64,000 bases of DNA from Gnetum montanum (GCA_015680685.1 MNCI01000996.1:299370-363369); one strand, 5' to 3'; positions 34,111 through 47,125 are shown, counted from the first letter of the stretch. Program-made: numbers and translations. The notes: generated by a model not told the origin, from the letters alone.

Positions 34111-34689
34111 TTATGGGATCCACATAGGTTCAATGATAAGGTGATTCACTTCTAAGTGTCCATACTCTAATCCTACACATCAACCATAAGCACATTAAGT
34201 GGAACTTAGGTAAAGAAGAAAAATAATGCTAAATTTCCATAAAATATCTAAGTAAATATGAAAACACATGCCATCCATATATTAGACAACATGTAAATAG
34301 TACCAACCAAGGCCATGAGAGGTAGGTAGAGATAAAAAGGACTAGATAAAGGTCACATGAGGTCACAAAAACATTGATATAAGCTAAATTTAAAGAAACA
34401 ATATGAAAAAAAAAAGTCAGGCATTGTTAACTAACATTACATGATTCCATCTTAAGGCCTTAGTAGGCCATAGTTACATGGTGTCAAATGAAGTTCAAGC
34501 AAGGCCAAACCCCTATTTCCTAACACCAATCCAAGGCTAAAAAAGGATCAATAAAGTGAGACGGAAGCTATGTAGAGGTCATATGAGGAAAATTGATGAG
34601 AAATATGATCAATAATATGAAATAAGAGAAAAAACAAGTCAAAACACTATGAAATAAGGTCACATTAGTCAAAATTTAATAGATATGGT
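34111..34689. other. Spacer upstream of E20 pol
   Basis: AT-rich, with GAGGTCACA-type phrases repeated several times and a GGCCTTAGTAGGCC copy near 34457. No gene seen. Confidence 0.5.
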
Positions 34690-37350
34690 TAAACTTGATT
34701 AATATTGTTAAACATCATAAGATTTTTCTAGTTTTAGGCCTTGGCGGGCCATGGTATGGGGCTAAAGTGTTGTTGAGAGAGTTTGGGCACATGAGAGGGT
34801 CATTCTGGGGTTATTTTGAAGTAGAATTGATACTTTTCCTTGTGACTACAATGGGTCCTATTGGTGACTACGTTGGCCTAGTGTAGTCATGCATTCTCCA
34901 ACATAGTCAACATTCAAGGGTAGTTTCCCAAGCTCAGTATGATCACTTTCAGGCTTCCAATGGTCCAAAAAACTAGTGTAGGGGATGGGCATTAAAGATT
35001 TGCAAGTTTTGACACTTTTTTTACTCTCTTGAACACTAAAAGTATGTTTCTAGTGGTGACTACATTGAGCTATAAAGGCCTAGTCTACTCATAGAGAATA
35101 GATGAATTCATGGCGTTTCTAGGGCTAAAACGAAGTGGAACTATAGTTTGGTGGCATGGGGCCAAGGTTTTGGCCATTCTAGATCAGTTTTGGATCCTTC
35201 TAAGTAGTATACTATTGAATGTTGTTGTCACATTTTCCTTTTCTACTATAACTACACTAGCCCAGCATAGTCACTAGCTTCTTTAGTGTATTCATGAATG
35301 GAAATGAATTGTCGTGAGTTTCAAATCTCAATTAACCATGTTAATGGACTTTTGGGATCACTAGTACTACTAGCTAGGGTTTTGATGCCAAAATTGCTAG
35401 TTTTAGTCTCTATTTGGGTCTTGAATTATCAAATAGCCTATGACTATGCTAGGCATGTAGTTCCAAGTGTAGTTTAGGGACTTGGATGGAAAAAAGAGTG
35501 AAAATAATGAATTTAGCTCATTTCCTAAGGTTTCAAGCTCTAAACACACTCCCATAGGGCTTTGGATCTTTCTAGGAGTAGATTTGAGTAATTTTAAAGC
35601 TATTTTGGCCATCTGCAAGTGGACTACACTAGGCCTTGGCAATGACTACACTAGTCTAGTGCAGTCATGCAATAATCTAGCATAGTTTGAGTTTCAAAAG
35701 TTGAGAAAAGTTGAGAAAACTAATTTTTATTGCAAGGTGAAATAGGCTCAGATGAGGTAAAAGTTTTTGCAAGTTGATCTAAATGATTTATGGTGGATTT
35801 TTACCAACTCTGGGTGGACTATGATGGGCTCTGGCAATGACTACATTGGCCCAATGTAGTTACATTAGGTGTCAGCATAGTTAATATCTAGGAATAGGAA
35901 ATACTGGCTTCTGATATCAAAATTGGCTTTAGCAAGGCTCTATGGTTTTCCAGCATTGGATCTAAGTTACTTTTGGTAATTTTTGGTTAGTTTTTGATGG
36001 ACTATGTTGTGATCTACCAGTGACTATGCTGGCCCAATGTAGGTACCTCATTCCCTAGTGTAGTTGGGGTTGGAGATGTAAAGAATGGATAAAGGTGACA
36101 AGGTTTGTATCTATCTTTAGCTCTGCTAGGTTTTAGGTTTCTTAGGAGATGAGATAGACTAGAAAATGAGTTGTTTAAGGCTTCCTAGGTGGACTATGTT
36201 GGCCACCCCTAGTGACTATGCTGAACTAGCATAGTCACTCTTTGAAAATAACACTTGGGTTGAGAAAAGTCAAAATATTGCTTCCATTTCTAGTCTAGCA
36301 TGGGTCTACGGTCTTTGGAGGTCAAGTTAGGCTTGCATATGATTGATTTACAGATTTCAAGTGGACTACACTAGGCACCAACTATGACTACATGAGCCTA
36401 GCATAGTCATTTTATTTCTCAATGTAGAAATGAAAAATCAAGGATTTTTGACACCACTAGAAGAATTTGATCAAGGTTTAAGGCTATAGAGAGCTCTAGC
36501 TAGGGTTTGGGAAGGTAGGATGGTCATTCAGAGTTGATTTAAAGGCTATATGGATTAAGCATGATATTTTCCATCATGGACCACATTGGGCTAGTGTAGT
36601 CCTATTGTTTCCCAATGTAGTCACACTTCAAATTCAATTTATGACATAGTTTGATGCTATTCCCATGTTCTCTTATTAGTAACTTTGTCATTTCGTTACT
36701 AATCTTTGCCATAGGCCTCTTGGGTTGTTGTGTAAGACAAAAGGATGGATAGTTAATGGAAAAATCCCACATATTTCATTAGCTACACTAAGCTAGCTTA
36801 GTCCACCTCCATGTTAATGTAGTCTCATGAAATATCCTACTTTTGGATGAATATTGTATGAATTTTGTGTTTTCCTTTATCATAGTTATTCAGGATTATC
36901 TTCCTATCTTGGTTATGAGGCTTTGTCAAGGCTGGGGGACTAGGGATTGGGTTTTGGAGGATGCATGAGAGTTTTTAGTAATTCCAAGGCTTATAGAAGT
37001 GCAAACTTTAGCATATTCAAGCCTAGAAACCCTAAAAGTCCCAACATAGTCATGGTGTTTTGGGTTGTTCTTGGAGTGTCTAGTTAGGACCTTGTGAAAT
37101 TAGCAAGTTATTTTTGTGAAAAATCTTTCCACAACCTAGCATAGTCTCAAGTTACCAATTTCATGATTGAGTTATGTGGTGTTATGAAAGGAAATTAGGG
37201 TTTAAGGTAGGCACTTGGATTTAAGGCTTTTTCATTATATTTACTTGCAAAATCATTTTTTCTTCTATACCTTCCCACTAATATGCCCAAGTTAGAGCTC
37301 TATTTGCCATTACTACCTATCCTCAGTGTAGTCATAGTTGCTTCAAGACT
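34690..37350. repeat. 192-bp tandem array in E20, about a dozen units
   Basis: The motif GACTAC or GACTAT recurs at 34866, 35058, 35250, 35442, 35644, 35839, 36022, 36214, 36386 and near 36579 and 36782. The first three steps are exactly 192 bp and the others 172-203. Each unit carries a dyad such as GACTACACTAG with TCTAGTGCAGTC, then a CATAGT phrase and often TCTAGGGTTT-like text. Later units fade toward 37350. The position is between the antisense gene and pol. Confidence 0.85.
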
Positions 37351-38678
37351 ACCAAGGACTTTCTTGCATTCTTTGCACCAATCAAAATGAGGAAGAAGGT
37401 ACCCACGAAGAATCCCATATTGGAGGAGGTAGAAAAAGCTACCTAGGGCCTATCATGCCTTCCACATCCAAGGAATAGAGACATTTTCACCACTATTTTT
37501 CCTAGGTACACATCTTTGCCAATTTTTCCCATCTATTCCGTTTATTCCATTTTTGGGGTTTATTCTATTTCTTAGATCTAGGCCTACATGTTTGTTATTT
37601 TGGAATTTTGTAAAAATCCCATCATATATTTTGGCCATGTTTATTCATTTTTTCATTATTTATCATTTTTTTGCATGGAAGTTTAAATGTAATTTCCATG
37701 ATTTCCATAGGTTTTTTCCTTTTTAACCCTCCAAAAAGCAATGTCACTTGTAAATTTTTTTCCTTAGAAAATTGTTAGGTTTTTTAATTTTCTAAGTTAT
37801 GGGATTATTTCCTACTATTTTCTGGTCAATTTTATTTTTTAATGACTTGATTTCACCTTATAGATAATTTTCTATGGTTGTTTCCGTCAGGCTATGTCAA
37901 GTGGGTTTTCTATTTTTTGGCCATTTTTGTTCTAAGTTGTGTATTTTTCTACAATAAAAGGCTATGAAATTTTACGTTTACTAGCTATGGATTCTTATTT
38001 TTAGATTCTATGATTTCAATGAATTTTGAACCATCTAATTTGAATAAATGGTTTGGTTTTTATGGTTGTTTTTGTGAGCTCATGCGAAAATGGATTTTTG
38101 TCATGATAGCTATGGTCAAGTCAATTTGGTAATTTTTTATGAAAATATTGTTAATAATTTTTATGTTTTATTATTATGAGGTTATAGTTCATGGTTTTAT
38201 AATTCCAATGGCTATGGAATCATTGAAAATAGATAAGTGGTTAATTCTCTACAAACTTGTCTATAAAGTCATGTGAAATTGAGGTTTTAAGGTTGTTATG
38301 CATTTGCCCCTATGAAGATGGGCAACATTGAGACTTTGGAAAATTTCTTCCCTCAAAGTCCCATGATCTTGGGGATTTTTTGAAATGTTGGGAAGGGGAT
38401 AGAAGTGGTCTGGATCAAATAAAAAGTTTTTTGATATTTTTTGTGAGTGATTTCCCATGGTCGTTTTGGTGTGGAATGTAAACTTTTGTTTGTAGACTTA
38501 GATCATGTTTTGAATTTTTCCTAAGTGTTGTTTTCTATATTGTGTGGTCATAAGGTTAAAAAGGTTGATATGATAGTTGTAATTTTATCTTGTTATTATT
38601 TTTAATTTTTTTTAAATCTAGTTATAATTTTAGTTTTTAGTTCACATGACTATAACGATTATGTGTTGGATGTTACAG
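37351..38678. other. Region upstream of the antisense gene
   Basis: T-rich non-coding sequence on the plus strand. It may contain the promoter and first exon of the antisense gene. One candidate coding stretch near 38310-38430 (MKMGNIETLENFFPQSPMIL) could be a first exon but lacks support from a second copy. The acceptor at 38678 ends it. Confidence 0.4.
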
Positions 38679-40735
38679 GGCCTTCTTGAAGCCTATCTTT
38701 GTGGTTATAGATATGGTGGAAGCTCTTGTGTTGCATCCATCTCTCAAGATCCAACACTCCAATTCTTGATATGGAGTGGGAATGTCATGGATTATGTTTT
38801 AGGTGAAGGGCTAAGGACTTCCTCAACTACCCACTCCAAAATTATAGTGTGATGGTTTGATCACACTCAGCCTTTGAGACAACAACATCAATAGTGGAAA
38901 CCATTTTGTTTGATTCCTCTAGCATGATTGTCAATTTATTGATTGATGAACCTACCATTCATGCAAAGGGAAAGCAAAATGATGACAAAACTACCATGGG
39001 CATTCAAAAATTATTGAAAATTTGGGAGATGCCTAAGTTTAGATAGTACAATATGGAAAACACTTTGATTGTTGGCCACCATGTCCATAGATTTCTCCAA
39101 AATCCTCTAGGCATTGTCTACCTCACAAAGGGGTAATTATAGTTGTCATCTTTGGTTTAGGATTCCTTTATTATGTTATGTTCTTAACTTATGTTGTTTC
39201 CCTTACCAACAAGTATAAGATGGACGAACAAGGATTAATCAAAGATGACAACCTTTTGCTCATACCCACATAGCTTTAGAGGTGTTCACTAAAAGCCCAA
39301 ATGTAAGGCTTGCAGTAATGAAGCAATTGGAGGGTGAATTTGAAGGAAGCATTGGACATCACCCTAAGTATTATAGGAGATGTCTATAGGATGGGACGAT
39401 AGATAGTTGATGGGAAAATCCATTTCTTGATAACATAGAAGTAAACCCATCTCCTAGAGCTCCTACAATGCCTATGTCATATAGGAAAAGTAAGTATTTT
39501 TATTTATTTATTTTGGTTATTTCTATGCTAATATTTTTTCTAGTTATATCATTCTTAAGTTATTTTGATTTGGGTTATTTAAGTAGTTGCATTAGTTTCA
39601 TTTTAATTTGGCTATACTTGTTATATTTTATTTTACATGATGCACCTATGCTAAGTCTAGGCTATCTTTTGTTACATTGTAGAGGTCACTCCCTTAGTTG
39701 AAGTTATGATTATCACTTTAGGATGTACTAAGGAGATCTTGATCCTCAAGTTTGGTAACGTGAAACCTGCACAAAGTTGGTTGTCTAACCATGCATCCAA
39801 TGATATCCATGTGAAGATCATTCATGTGAGCTTGTATGACCTTTCCATGGTCCAAAGCCCAAGTATTCCCACTATGGAGATGTTGAACATCATTGACTCC
39901 TTTAAACAAGAAGTTAAGAGGTTCATCACTCATGTTCATGATGTTACTATTGTCTTGGATATTAATGCATCCACTTTCAGTGACCTCTTCGGTGTCCCAA
40001 ATGATGATATGACAATTATCACCAAAGTAGGAAGGGAGGTGAAGCACTAGAAGGAAGTGGAGAAGTGGATAAACACTTGTCATTGTAGTAAGAAATTCTC
40101 TCTAAGGTAGTTCCAAGATCTATTTTCTAGAAAGGTATCTCTTATTCTGATCCCATGCATATCCTTAGTTACTATCGCAAGGGAAGGTTCTAGGCATGGA
40201 GCAAGCTTGGATCATGAAGAAGGTACTCATTGAGGACACGTGATTCAACTGGGTTACTCACTTAGTTTCTTGGCTACAATGGGAGATCCTAAAGCTCAAG
40301 AACAATCTCTAGACAAAGTTCCAAATACATTTCACACTTTTCATAGCTTATCTCCAGAGATTTATAGGGTCCCTTATGGTGAAGAAGGATGGATGATGGA
40401 TTATCAAAGATCCATCCAAACTCACCAAACCTTGGATGAGGCATCTTGCTTCAAACAAAAAGTTTTGAGATCCATTAGAAGGTTGGGTGAATCATTGGCT
40501 ATCACCACCAAGGGGATTGGTAGTAGACATTATGCATACCCTAATAGCATAGGGGTGGAGCCTCTTGTAGTGCTAGGTAACATCAAGAGGGCCCAAGCAT
40601 TGCACTCTAAGGCTAACAAGATAACCAAGGTAAAACTTAAGAGGTCCTTAGTGGATGAGATAGCACCATTGATTAAGGAGCCATTAAGGAAAAAGCTGAT
40701 CATCAATCTTAGAGGAGTGCAACATGATGTTAGAG

Positions 40736-40853
40736 GTATGTTCTACTTTGATTCATTATTTTCTTGTTAATTTATTTTAAGGTTACGGTTTTAAATTGAA
40801 TGTAGCTAGGTTAAGGTCTTGAAAAATGTGCTAAGTTACGCTATGTTTTACAG
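40736..40853 (+). other. Third intron of the antisense gene
   Basis: Donor GAG|GTATGTTC and acceptor TTTTACAG|TC. Exon joining gives one frame across the junction. In element A the acceptor reads CATGG instead, a mutated site at 63890. Confidence 0.7.
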
Positions 40854-41333
40854 TCGGTGTTCTTACAAATAAGCAACAAGAATAAGAGGCTATGAAAGCA
40901 ACAATGGTTGAAGAGGAATGAAGGTGCCAAGAGGAGGAGGATTTGTAGCATCAAGAGGAGGAGGTGTTGCAACACTATGAGGATGAGGCATTGTAACACC
41001 AAGAGGATGGGTAGACCACTTCAATGTCTTCCTTGAGGATCAAAAATTGGGTGAATCCCCTAATATCACATAAGAGGAGCTCTTAGGTAATTATTATTTT
41101 TAGTTTTATATGTTGTACATATTTTTATTTTGTTGTTTCATATTTGTCTTTAGCTATTGTTGTTGATTGTTTTACTATGCTTATTGTAGCCCAAAAGCCT
41201 CAAGCTAAAGCTTCAACTTCTACTTCTACCTTTCACATGCAACCATGAATGGATATCATGGTTAAGTTTGAATTTATGTAGGATGTAGCTAAAGACATAA
41301 TTACTTAGTTGTAGTAAATAGCCCTTGAAGTTG

Positions 41334-41468
41334 GTAAGAGTACTAGCCCATATTGCCTTTACTATTTATATATCTTTGGTTTTCATATGTTATTATATTT
41401 TGGTCATCTTTCATTTTTTAGTTATCAACTAAATTTACTTGTTGGAATTTGTTTCATGTTGGTTATAG
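41334..41468 (+). other. Fifth intron of the antisense gene
   Basis: Donor GTTG|GTAAGAG and acceptor GGTTATAG|TGCC. Both are conserved in element A (63255-63402, donor GTAAGAG, acceptor ATTATAG), where the intron is 148 bp. Confidence 0.75.
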
Positions 41469-42435
41469 TGCCTAAATTGAGATGGGATCTTGACCAGTCA
41501 GTGGAGGTTGCCGAATTCCCTCATTTACATTCTGATGTAGAGAATGTCCCAAAAACATTATACTAGGGTGCCACTGGATGTGCACTCTCATGTGCTAAGT
41601 CTTTGTAGGAATGTAGATGCTCTAATGAGTTCCTATGAAAAAAATTTGTGAGATTGAGGAGAAAGAACCAAAATCTAATGAAGGAGGTAAAAGACCTTAA
41701 GGATCATAAGGACTTCATAGAGGCCCACGTGTCTAATTGGGAGTCCTTGCATACTAAGGAGAAAACTTGGGCTTTCTATTGGAATAAAATCCATGGCAAG
41801 GTTACCCTTGCCAGATATGTGGTAGAAAAAAATCTTTAGATTGATCTCATAAATTACAAGCTTGATGAGTGGAAGGATTACTACACTTGGGTCCTTGAGT
41901 GGGATCACACACAAAAGGATGTACCAAGCTAATCAAAATGCCTACTGCAAGTGGCTATAGGATGAGTCTATAGAGCAATGACAACTAGATTTATTCATCA
42001 TGGGCATCAACGTGGAGGGAATTTATAAGATGTTTGTAAAGAGTGTGGTTGTAGCCAACTCCCCACTTGCCAAATGACTACTGCCTTAGGGGAGGTAACT
42101 ACCACCATGTTTTTGCATGAGCCACATACATGGAATGATGTTGACAAGACTAATATCCTCATATGTATTAATATTGAGGATGTAGACTATGCTAACATGT
42201 TTGAAGATCAACTTCTCTGCCATCTTGAGGTTGGTCCTCAAAACTTCCCTATAGAACATGCAACCCCAGAACCATCTTAGGTTTTCTTGTTTTAGCTTTG
42301 GTTTTATTAAATTTTATTTTTACTTAAGTTACTTTTTTTTAATGTATGTTGGTTACTAATTGATTTTGTGTTGTCATGTCATAGGCAACAGATGATGGTA
42401 GTGGCCCTAGCAACAAAGGTGGAGATGATCCTTAG

Positions 42436-43489
42436 CTTCATCATTTACCTCTTATTATGATTAACAATTTTATTTTTTTTCTTTTCATTGATTTGATTTT
42501 AAATTTCATGTTGATGTATGACTAATGTTAGCCAAAACATTTTATTATTTGATAGTTTATATTTTGGACATTTTTTCCACATTATGTGGCTATGGTTATG
42601 ATGTTGTAAATGTTCTAATTTTCATTTTAATTATAAGTTTCTATTTTAATATCCATTGTAATTTTTTAGCATCCTAGTTTTGTTCATGCTATGGTTTTAT
42701 GTTGCAATCTATGTTTTGAGGCTACGTTGACTAAACTTGGTTATAGTGTGATAAAAGGTTAAAAAGCATAGGAAACAAGGTTATAGACTAAAGTAAGAAT
42801 AAGTAATAAGGTTTTTTGCTAGTTTTAGACCATGGTGGATCATACAATATCTTCTAGTTTAAGGCCATGACAGGTCATACAGTATATAAAATAAAACATA
42901 TTTTTCATTATTTTTTAGTTTAAAATTTTTAATGGATTTTTCAACTTTAAAGGTTTTTATGAGTTTTTTTTTTCTTTTGAGCAAAAAGGAAAGAAAAGGA
43001 AAGAGCTTTAAAAGTAAAACAATGTAAAACCAAATTAAAATTTAAACTATAAGAAAATTTAAATTTAACATAAAGAAAAATGAGATAACACAAATAAGTA
43101 AAATAAAGACTAGGCTATCAGGCTAGAGGTACATATAATTATAGGGTTATAAGTGCATAGGGTATAAGAAGGATTAGGAGCATATATCACTTATGCAAGT
43201 GTTTCCTAATCTTCAAGAGATTAGGAAATGTGTATGGTCTATATTTCACAAGTTTATATTCTCCATCTCCTTTAGTAACAATGTTGAAGGGGAGCTCTCC
43301 CCATAGTGCATTAATGGACTCATCATTGTTCACTTTGGTCTGATTTGCTCTATTGGTCTCTTCAATTTTGTGGCCAATGATAGGAGTTTTCTTCTAAAAC
43401 TCCACTTTGGATCCTTGTTCTATATCAATGTTGTTAATAGCTAAAGGAACTGTATTATCACTATGAATAATAATTTCACCTCCCTCTTA
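42436..43489. other. 3' untranslated region of the antisense gene and spacer to gag-protease
   Basis: Colinear with the reverse complement of 61560-62400 in element A, including the AGATTAGGAAATGTGTATGG stretch near 43220. A GGCC-type repeat pair is at 42820-42890. No other gene. Confidence 0.65.
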
Positions 43490-43960
43490 AGGCATGTGAA
43501 TTTCTTGGTGAATAGGTGAATATACGACTTGCAATTGAGCCAGCTAAGGTCTTCCTAGGATAAGGTTGAATCTTGGTGTTTCTTCTACCACCAAGAAATC
43601 TACCATTATGGAGAACTATTTCCCTACTACAAAATCTAGAGAAATGATGCCTTTAACCACAACTCATGATTCATTAGAGAATTTAAGGACTAAAGTTAAC
43701 ATATGTTGCATTTTTTTGGTCAGGCCTAAACACTCAAAATGGTATAAGTTATGACATTGGTTGCAATCACATCATCTACATGTACCCTATGTGCTTTGTA
43801 TTTTCTAACCTGCATGGTTATGAAGAGGGGTACCTTGGTTTCCTTTGCATTCTAGGGGTTTTTCTTAATTTCTCTATTATGAAACACTAGCGATGTTGAC
43901 TTTGATTTCCTAGGTGAATAGGGTACCATCACTACATGAATAAACTCTTCATTAGTATGG
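43490..43960 (-). pseudogene. Protease region of E20
   Basis: Minus-strand translation gives VPLFITMQVRKYKAHRVHVD, then DVIATNVITY in place of the DDGTTTNMIP active-site phrase of P1, so the DGG/S triad is lost. A second degraded half toward 43500 parallels the FLVVEKTLGFNLILGR part of P1. Matches element A over the same region. Confidence 0.7.
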
Positions 43961-46701
43961 ATTTTCTCACTAAAAAGAATAGAGGTCAACATCTTAGCCT
44001 TGACCAGGTCACTAATTGCTTGAGTGATTGCTTAACCTATTCCATTGCATTAAGGAATTCTTTATTATTGGTTACTGATTTATTATTTTTGACTTCTTCT
44101 ATACTTCCCAAAATGTTAACTTCATGTTTATGTTGTTGTTGTGACCTAGCCTCTTTCCTTTCCTCTTGAGGTTTCTATTCCTCCCATGGTTTACTCATTA
44201 AAGTAGCCTGGGTTGTGGAGCCCATGGGAATAGATGATATGGAAGTGGGCTTTGATGGGCCCACTTTCTTCTATCCTTCGGCTTTCTTATCACTTTTTTC
44301 CTTAGCTTTGTATGTTTCCTTCTTCTATTGTTTGGTTGAAAATTTCTTATTATCCTTGGTTGTGAGGAGGATATTACATTAGCCACCATGGGAGGTTGTT
44401 ACTCCGTTGTGTGGGTAGACTCGACTAGAATGTGCTAAAGTAATATAATTACAAAGGGCTCTTTGAGGGATTTTGGTGATGACACCCTTACAACAAAAGA
44501 GGGTCTTGAGCTAGTAGAAGTTAAAGAACCCCTTTTGTTGTGAGGAGGCACCCGAATCATAAACAATTCCCTCATAGGCCTTTAATTATTATGGATGTTG
44601 AACACCGCTATGGTATATATGTTGTTATTGGAATTTAGTAAGCCCTTGTATGCATGCATCAACTAATTTTGAGGGCTAATCAAGTTTGAAGTGTCTAGTA
44701 CTAGTTCACCCTTATCTATCATTTTTTGCAAGTCATTCTTTAGTGTAAATAGAAGTCAGTGTCATGACCCAACAATTGATGATAGTGGTAGAAGTGGTTA
44801 AGATTAAAGTACTTGGACATTAGAGGATTACCTTTGGTTGCTCAAGTGGGATCCTTAGCTATTTCTCATAACCTTTCATGCCTCTTACGGGTATTTTTGA
44901 TTATTTTCTTATATTGGTTCCTACCACTGTTCAATAGTTGGTCCAAGAACTCTAACAGCTTAAGGGGAAATTTGGTATACTTAGATTGGTCTTTCTATGT
45001 ACAGTTAGACCTAGACATGGTCAATGTAGTGGTCCCAAAGGTTGAGGATTGATTGTTGTTGTTGATAATAGGGGCCTTAGGTTGGTTAGTCTTTGGCCTC
45101 TATTTAGTTGATGTTCTCCTTGGTCATACTTGCTACTACCACATTGTTTTGCCTACCCCTTTTCTTGTCCTTTCACACATGTTGACTTTTATATGCCACA
45201 TAGGTGGGATCATGGCTAGCCACTGTGAATTCTTATATATTCTTAATCTAGGAAAAGGCTTGACTAAGAGACTATGGATCAAGCTAATATAATTTTGACT
45301 TAACAAAGTTGTTAACTACCCCCTTGAAAATAGCTAAGAGGTGTGTTTCAACTATTGATTTGAGTATTTTATTGAGAAAAATGTTCCATTGTTGGATGAA
45401 CTTCTACACTAACTCAAGGAATCCTTGCTTGACCTTCATCAGTTGGTCAAGTGTGGTATCAGGTTTCAAGCTATACTTGAAATGATTAATGAATTGTGAA
45501 ATTAGTTCTTCCAAAGAAGATAGGGATTCTATTCATAAGGCATGATACCAGTCAAGCACTTTTCCAATTAAGGATATAGGAAATATTCTCATTATGTTAT
45601 GTAGCTAGGCTTGTAGCAGTAGTCATTTTGAGAAAAAGATTATTATATGGGCATTGGGATCACCTTCACCATTGTATTTTGTAAATTGAGGGATAGAGAT
45701 GCCAAGAGGAAGCATTAAGGATTGGATCACATAATTGATGGGATTATCCTAGTAAAAGTCCATGATCTTGAAACTTTAAGATGTAGAGGCCTTGAGCCTC
45801 TTCAATTCCTCCATCAAGTCTAGGATCATTTGGAAGGCTTGATCTAGGCCTTATGGTGCCCCTATCGGTTGTGGCATTTAAACAAAGGATTATGGTGTTT
45901 TCTGGGAAGCCTATGACCTTGCTATCAGTTGTGGCATGGATGGGAGAGGTTATGTTATTACAGTGGTTGGTGGGCCAACCAAGGAAAATGACATTTGTGC
46001 TAGTATCTATGGCACAAACGAAATGAAGTTGTGTGATCCTCAGGTTCTTTGGAGTCCCATGGTGGATCCCACTTGAGTGGTTGGAGGATTGGTGGTGGTG
46101 ACAACCATCAACAAAAGTTGTATGAACCAAGGTTGGATGGAGATTGGCATGGAAAAGTGGAACATAGTGAAATGTAGCACCGATTGTGTTTGACCTGTGG
46201 CAATGAATAGCATGGGCCTAAACATGGTTAGGTAAGAAGAAGTAGAGGATGTTGGCATTTTTTCTATGGAGGAGACAAATGGACTGGAGGTAGGCATTGT
46301 GGCTTTGAGGGTTTCTTGTTGAACTAGCCCATCCAAGATGTTTTCATGTTTAGATTCCATCCTAAACTCATCCTCCTCCTTGTCTTGATGCTCATCCGAG
46401 CTAACCTTCTCATCCTCCCCATCCATCTCAATCAACTAAGATAGGATGCAAGTGTAGGTTTCAATAAGGGGTATCAAATCATACAAGGAAGGAATATAGT
46501 CCTTCCCATTTAGTGTATGAACTTGTACTCCCTTTTTTCCTCTACTTCCATCTATGGAATTAGCATGCCAACTTAGATTTTGGCACAAATGTAGTTATAG
46601 TGATCTTCATTTATGATCAAGAACCTAAGAATTTTCCCGCTAAGTCACAAGGACCACCTACACTCATCCATAGCAGGATTTTTAGGATCATAGACCCTCA
46701 T
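43961..46701 (-). pseudogene. gag of E20
   Basis: Start codon at 46701-46699 opens MRVYDPKNPAMDECRWSL. The reading continues through NEDHYNYICAKI and, in the open stretch 46040-46435, IEMDGEDEKVSSDEHQDKEE, an acidic block shared with A (KMDGKDEKVSLEENQEEEDD). The capsid core lies near 45330-45660 with FEELISQFINHFKYSLK and VKQGFLELV, the Retrotrans_gag pattern. A basic stretch at 44198-44389 precedes protease. Stops throughout. The start was chosen by agreement with A (54728). Confidence 0.8.
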
Positions 46702-46924
46702 GTCTTATTGACCAAAGATGTTGTTCATGAAGTTGAAGGGAAATTTGGTTGACTAGTTGAAAGAAATTATGAAAACTATAGTTTTAGCTTCTTCTTTTTT
46801 TACTATTTTTAGTAAAAGTGTAATAATTAGGATGATCCACTAATGTAATGAACTAAAAATAGAAAAGGTAGTAGAAAAGTGCTATAGAATGGTGAAAATA
46901 AGAAAAAGTGATTTATCTACTAAA

Positions 46925-47125
46925 CAAAAATAGGTGCTACAATAGATTGAGTGCTACAGTTGACATGGTGATACAACAGACTAGTGCTATAGTAGATTGG
47001 TGCTATAGTAGACATGTTGCTACATTAGACTAGTGCTACAATAGATGAGTGTTACATTAGGCATGATGCTATAGTAGACTAGATGCTATAGTAGATAGGT
47101 TGTTATAGTTAACTATGCTAGCTTC
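46925..47125 (-). repeat. 17-bp leader minisatellite of E20
   Basis: About eleven units such as GTGCTATAGTAGACATG with 15-17-bp spacing. The same unit in reverse orientation forms the array in A (54258-54500). Short copies also sit in the LTRs (29333, 48405). Confidence 0.85.

Larger units (their letters stand above)
38679..42435 (+). pseudogene. Intron-containing gene antisense to E20, decayed
   Basis: Seven exons can be read on the plus strand: 38679-39132, 39214-39489, 39683-40735, 40854-41086, 41190-41333, 41469-42280 and 42385-42435. All six introns are GT-AG (81-193 bp), with good donors (GTAAGT, GTATGT, GTAAGA). Joins 3/4 (HDVR|VGVL) and 5/6 (LEV|VPKLRWDL) keep the frame. Exon 3 holds IHVSLYDLSMVQSPSIPTME, STFSDLFGVPNDDMTIITKV and VPYGEEGWMMDYQRSI. 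Exon 4 is Glu/Gln-rich. Exon 6 has a probable coiled coil (RRKNQNLMKEVKDLKD) and DEWKDYYTWVL. Family unknown. A weak resemblance to the putative plant transposon protein domain found in other antisense ORFs is only a guess. Scattered stops show it is a pseudogene. Confidence 0.72.

Noticed and set aside
39718-40083. 121-codon minus-strand open frame opposite exon 3 of the antisense gene
   Set aside because: Shadow of the plus-strand exon, which has the better-supported frame and intron joins.
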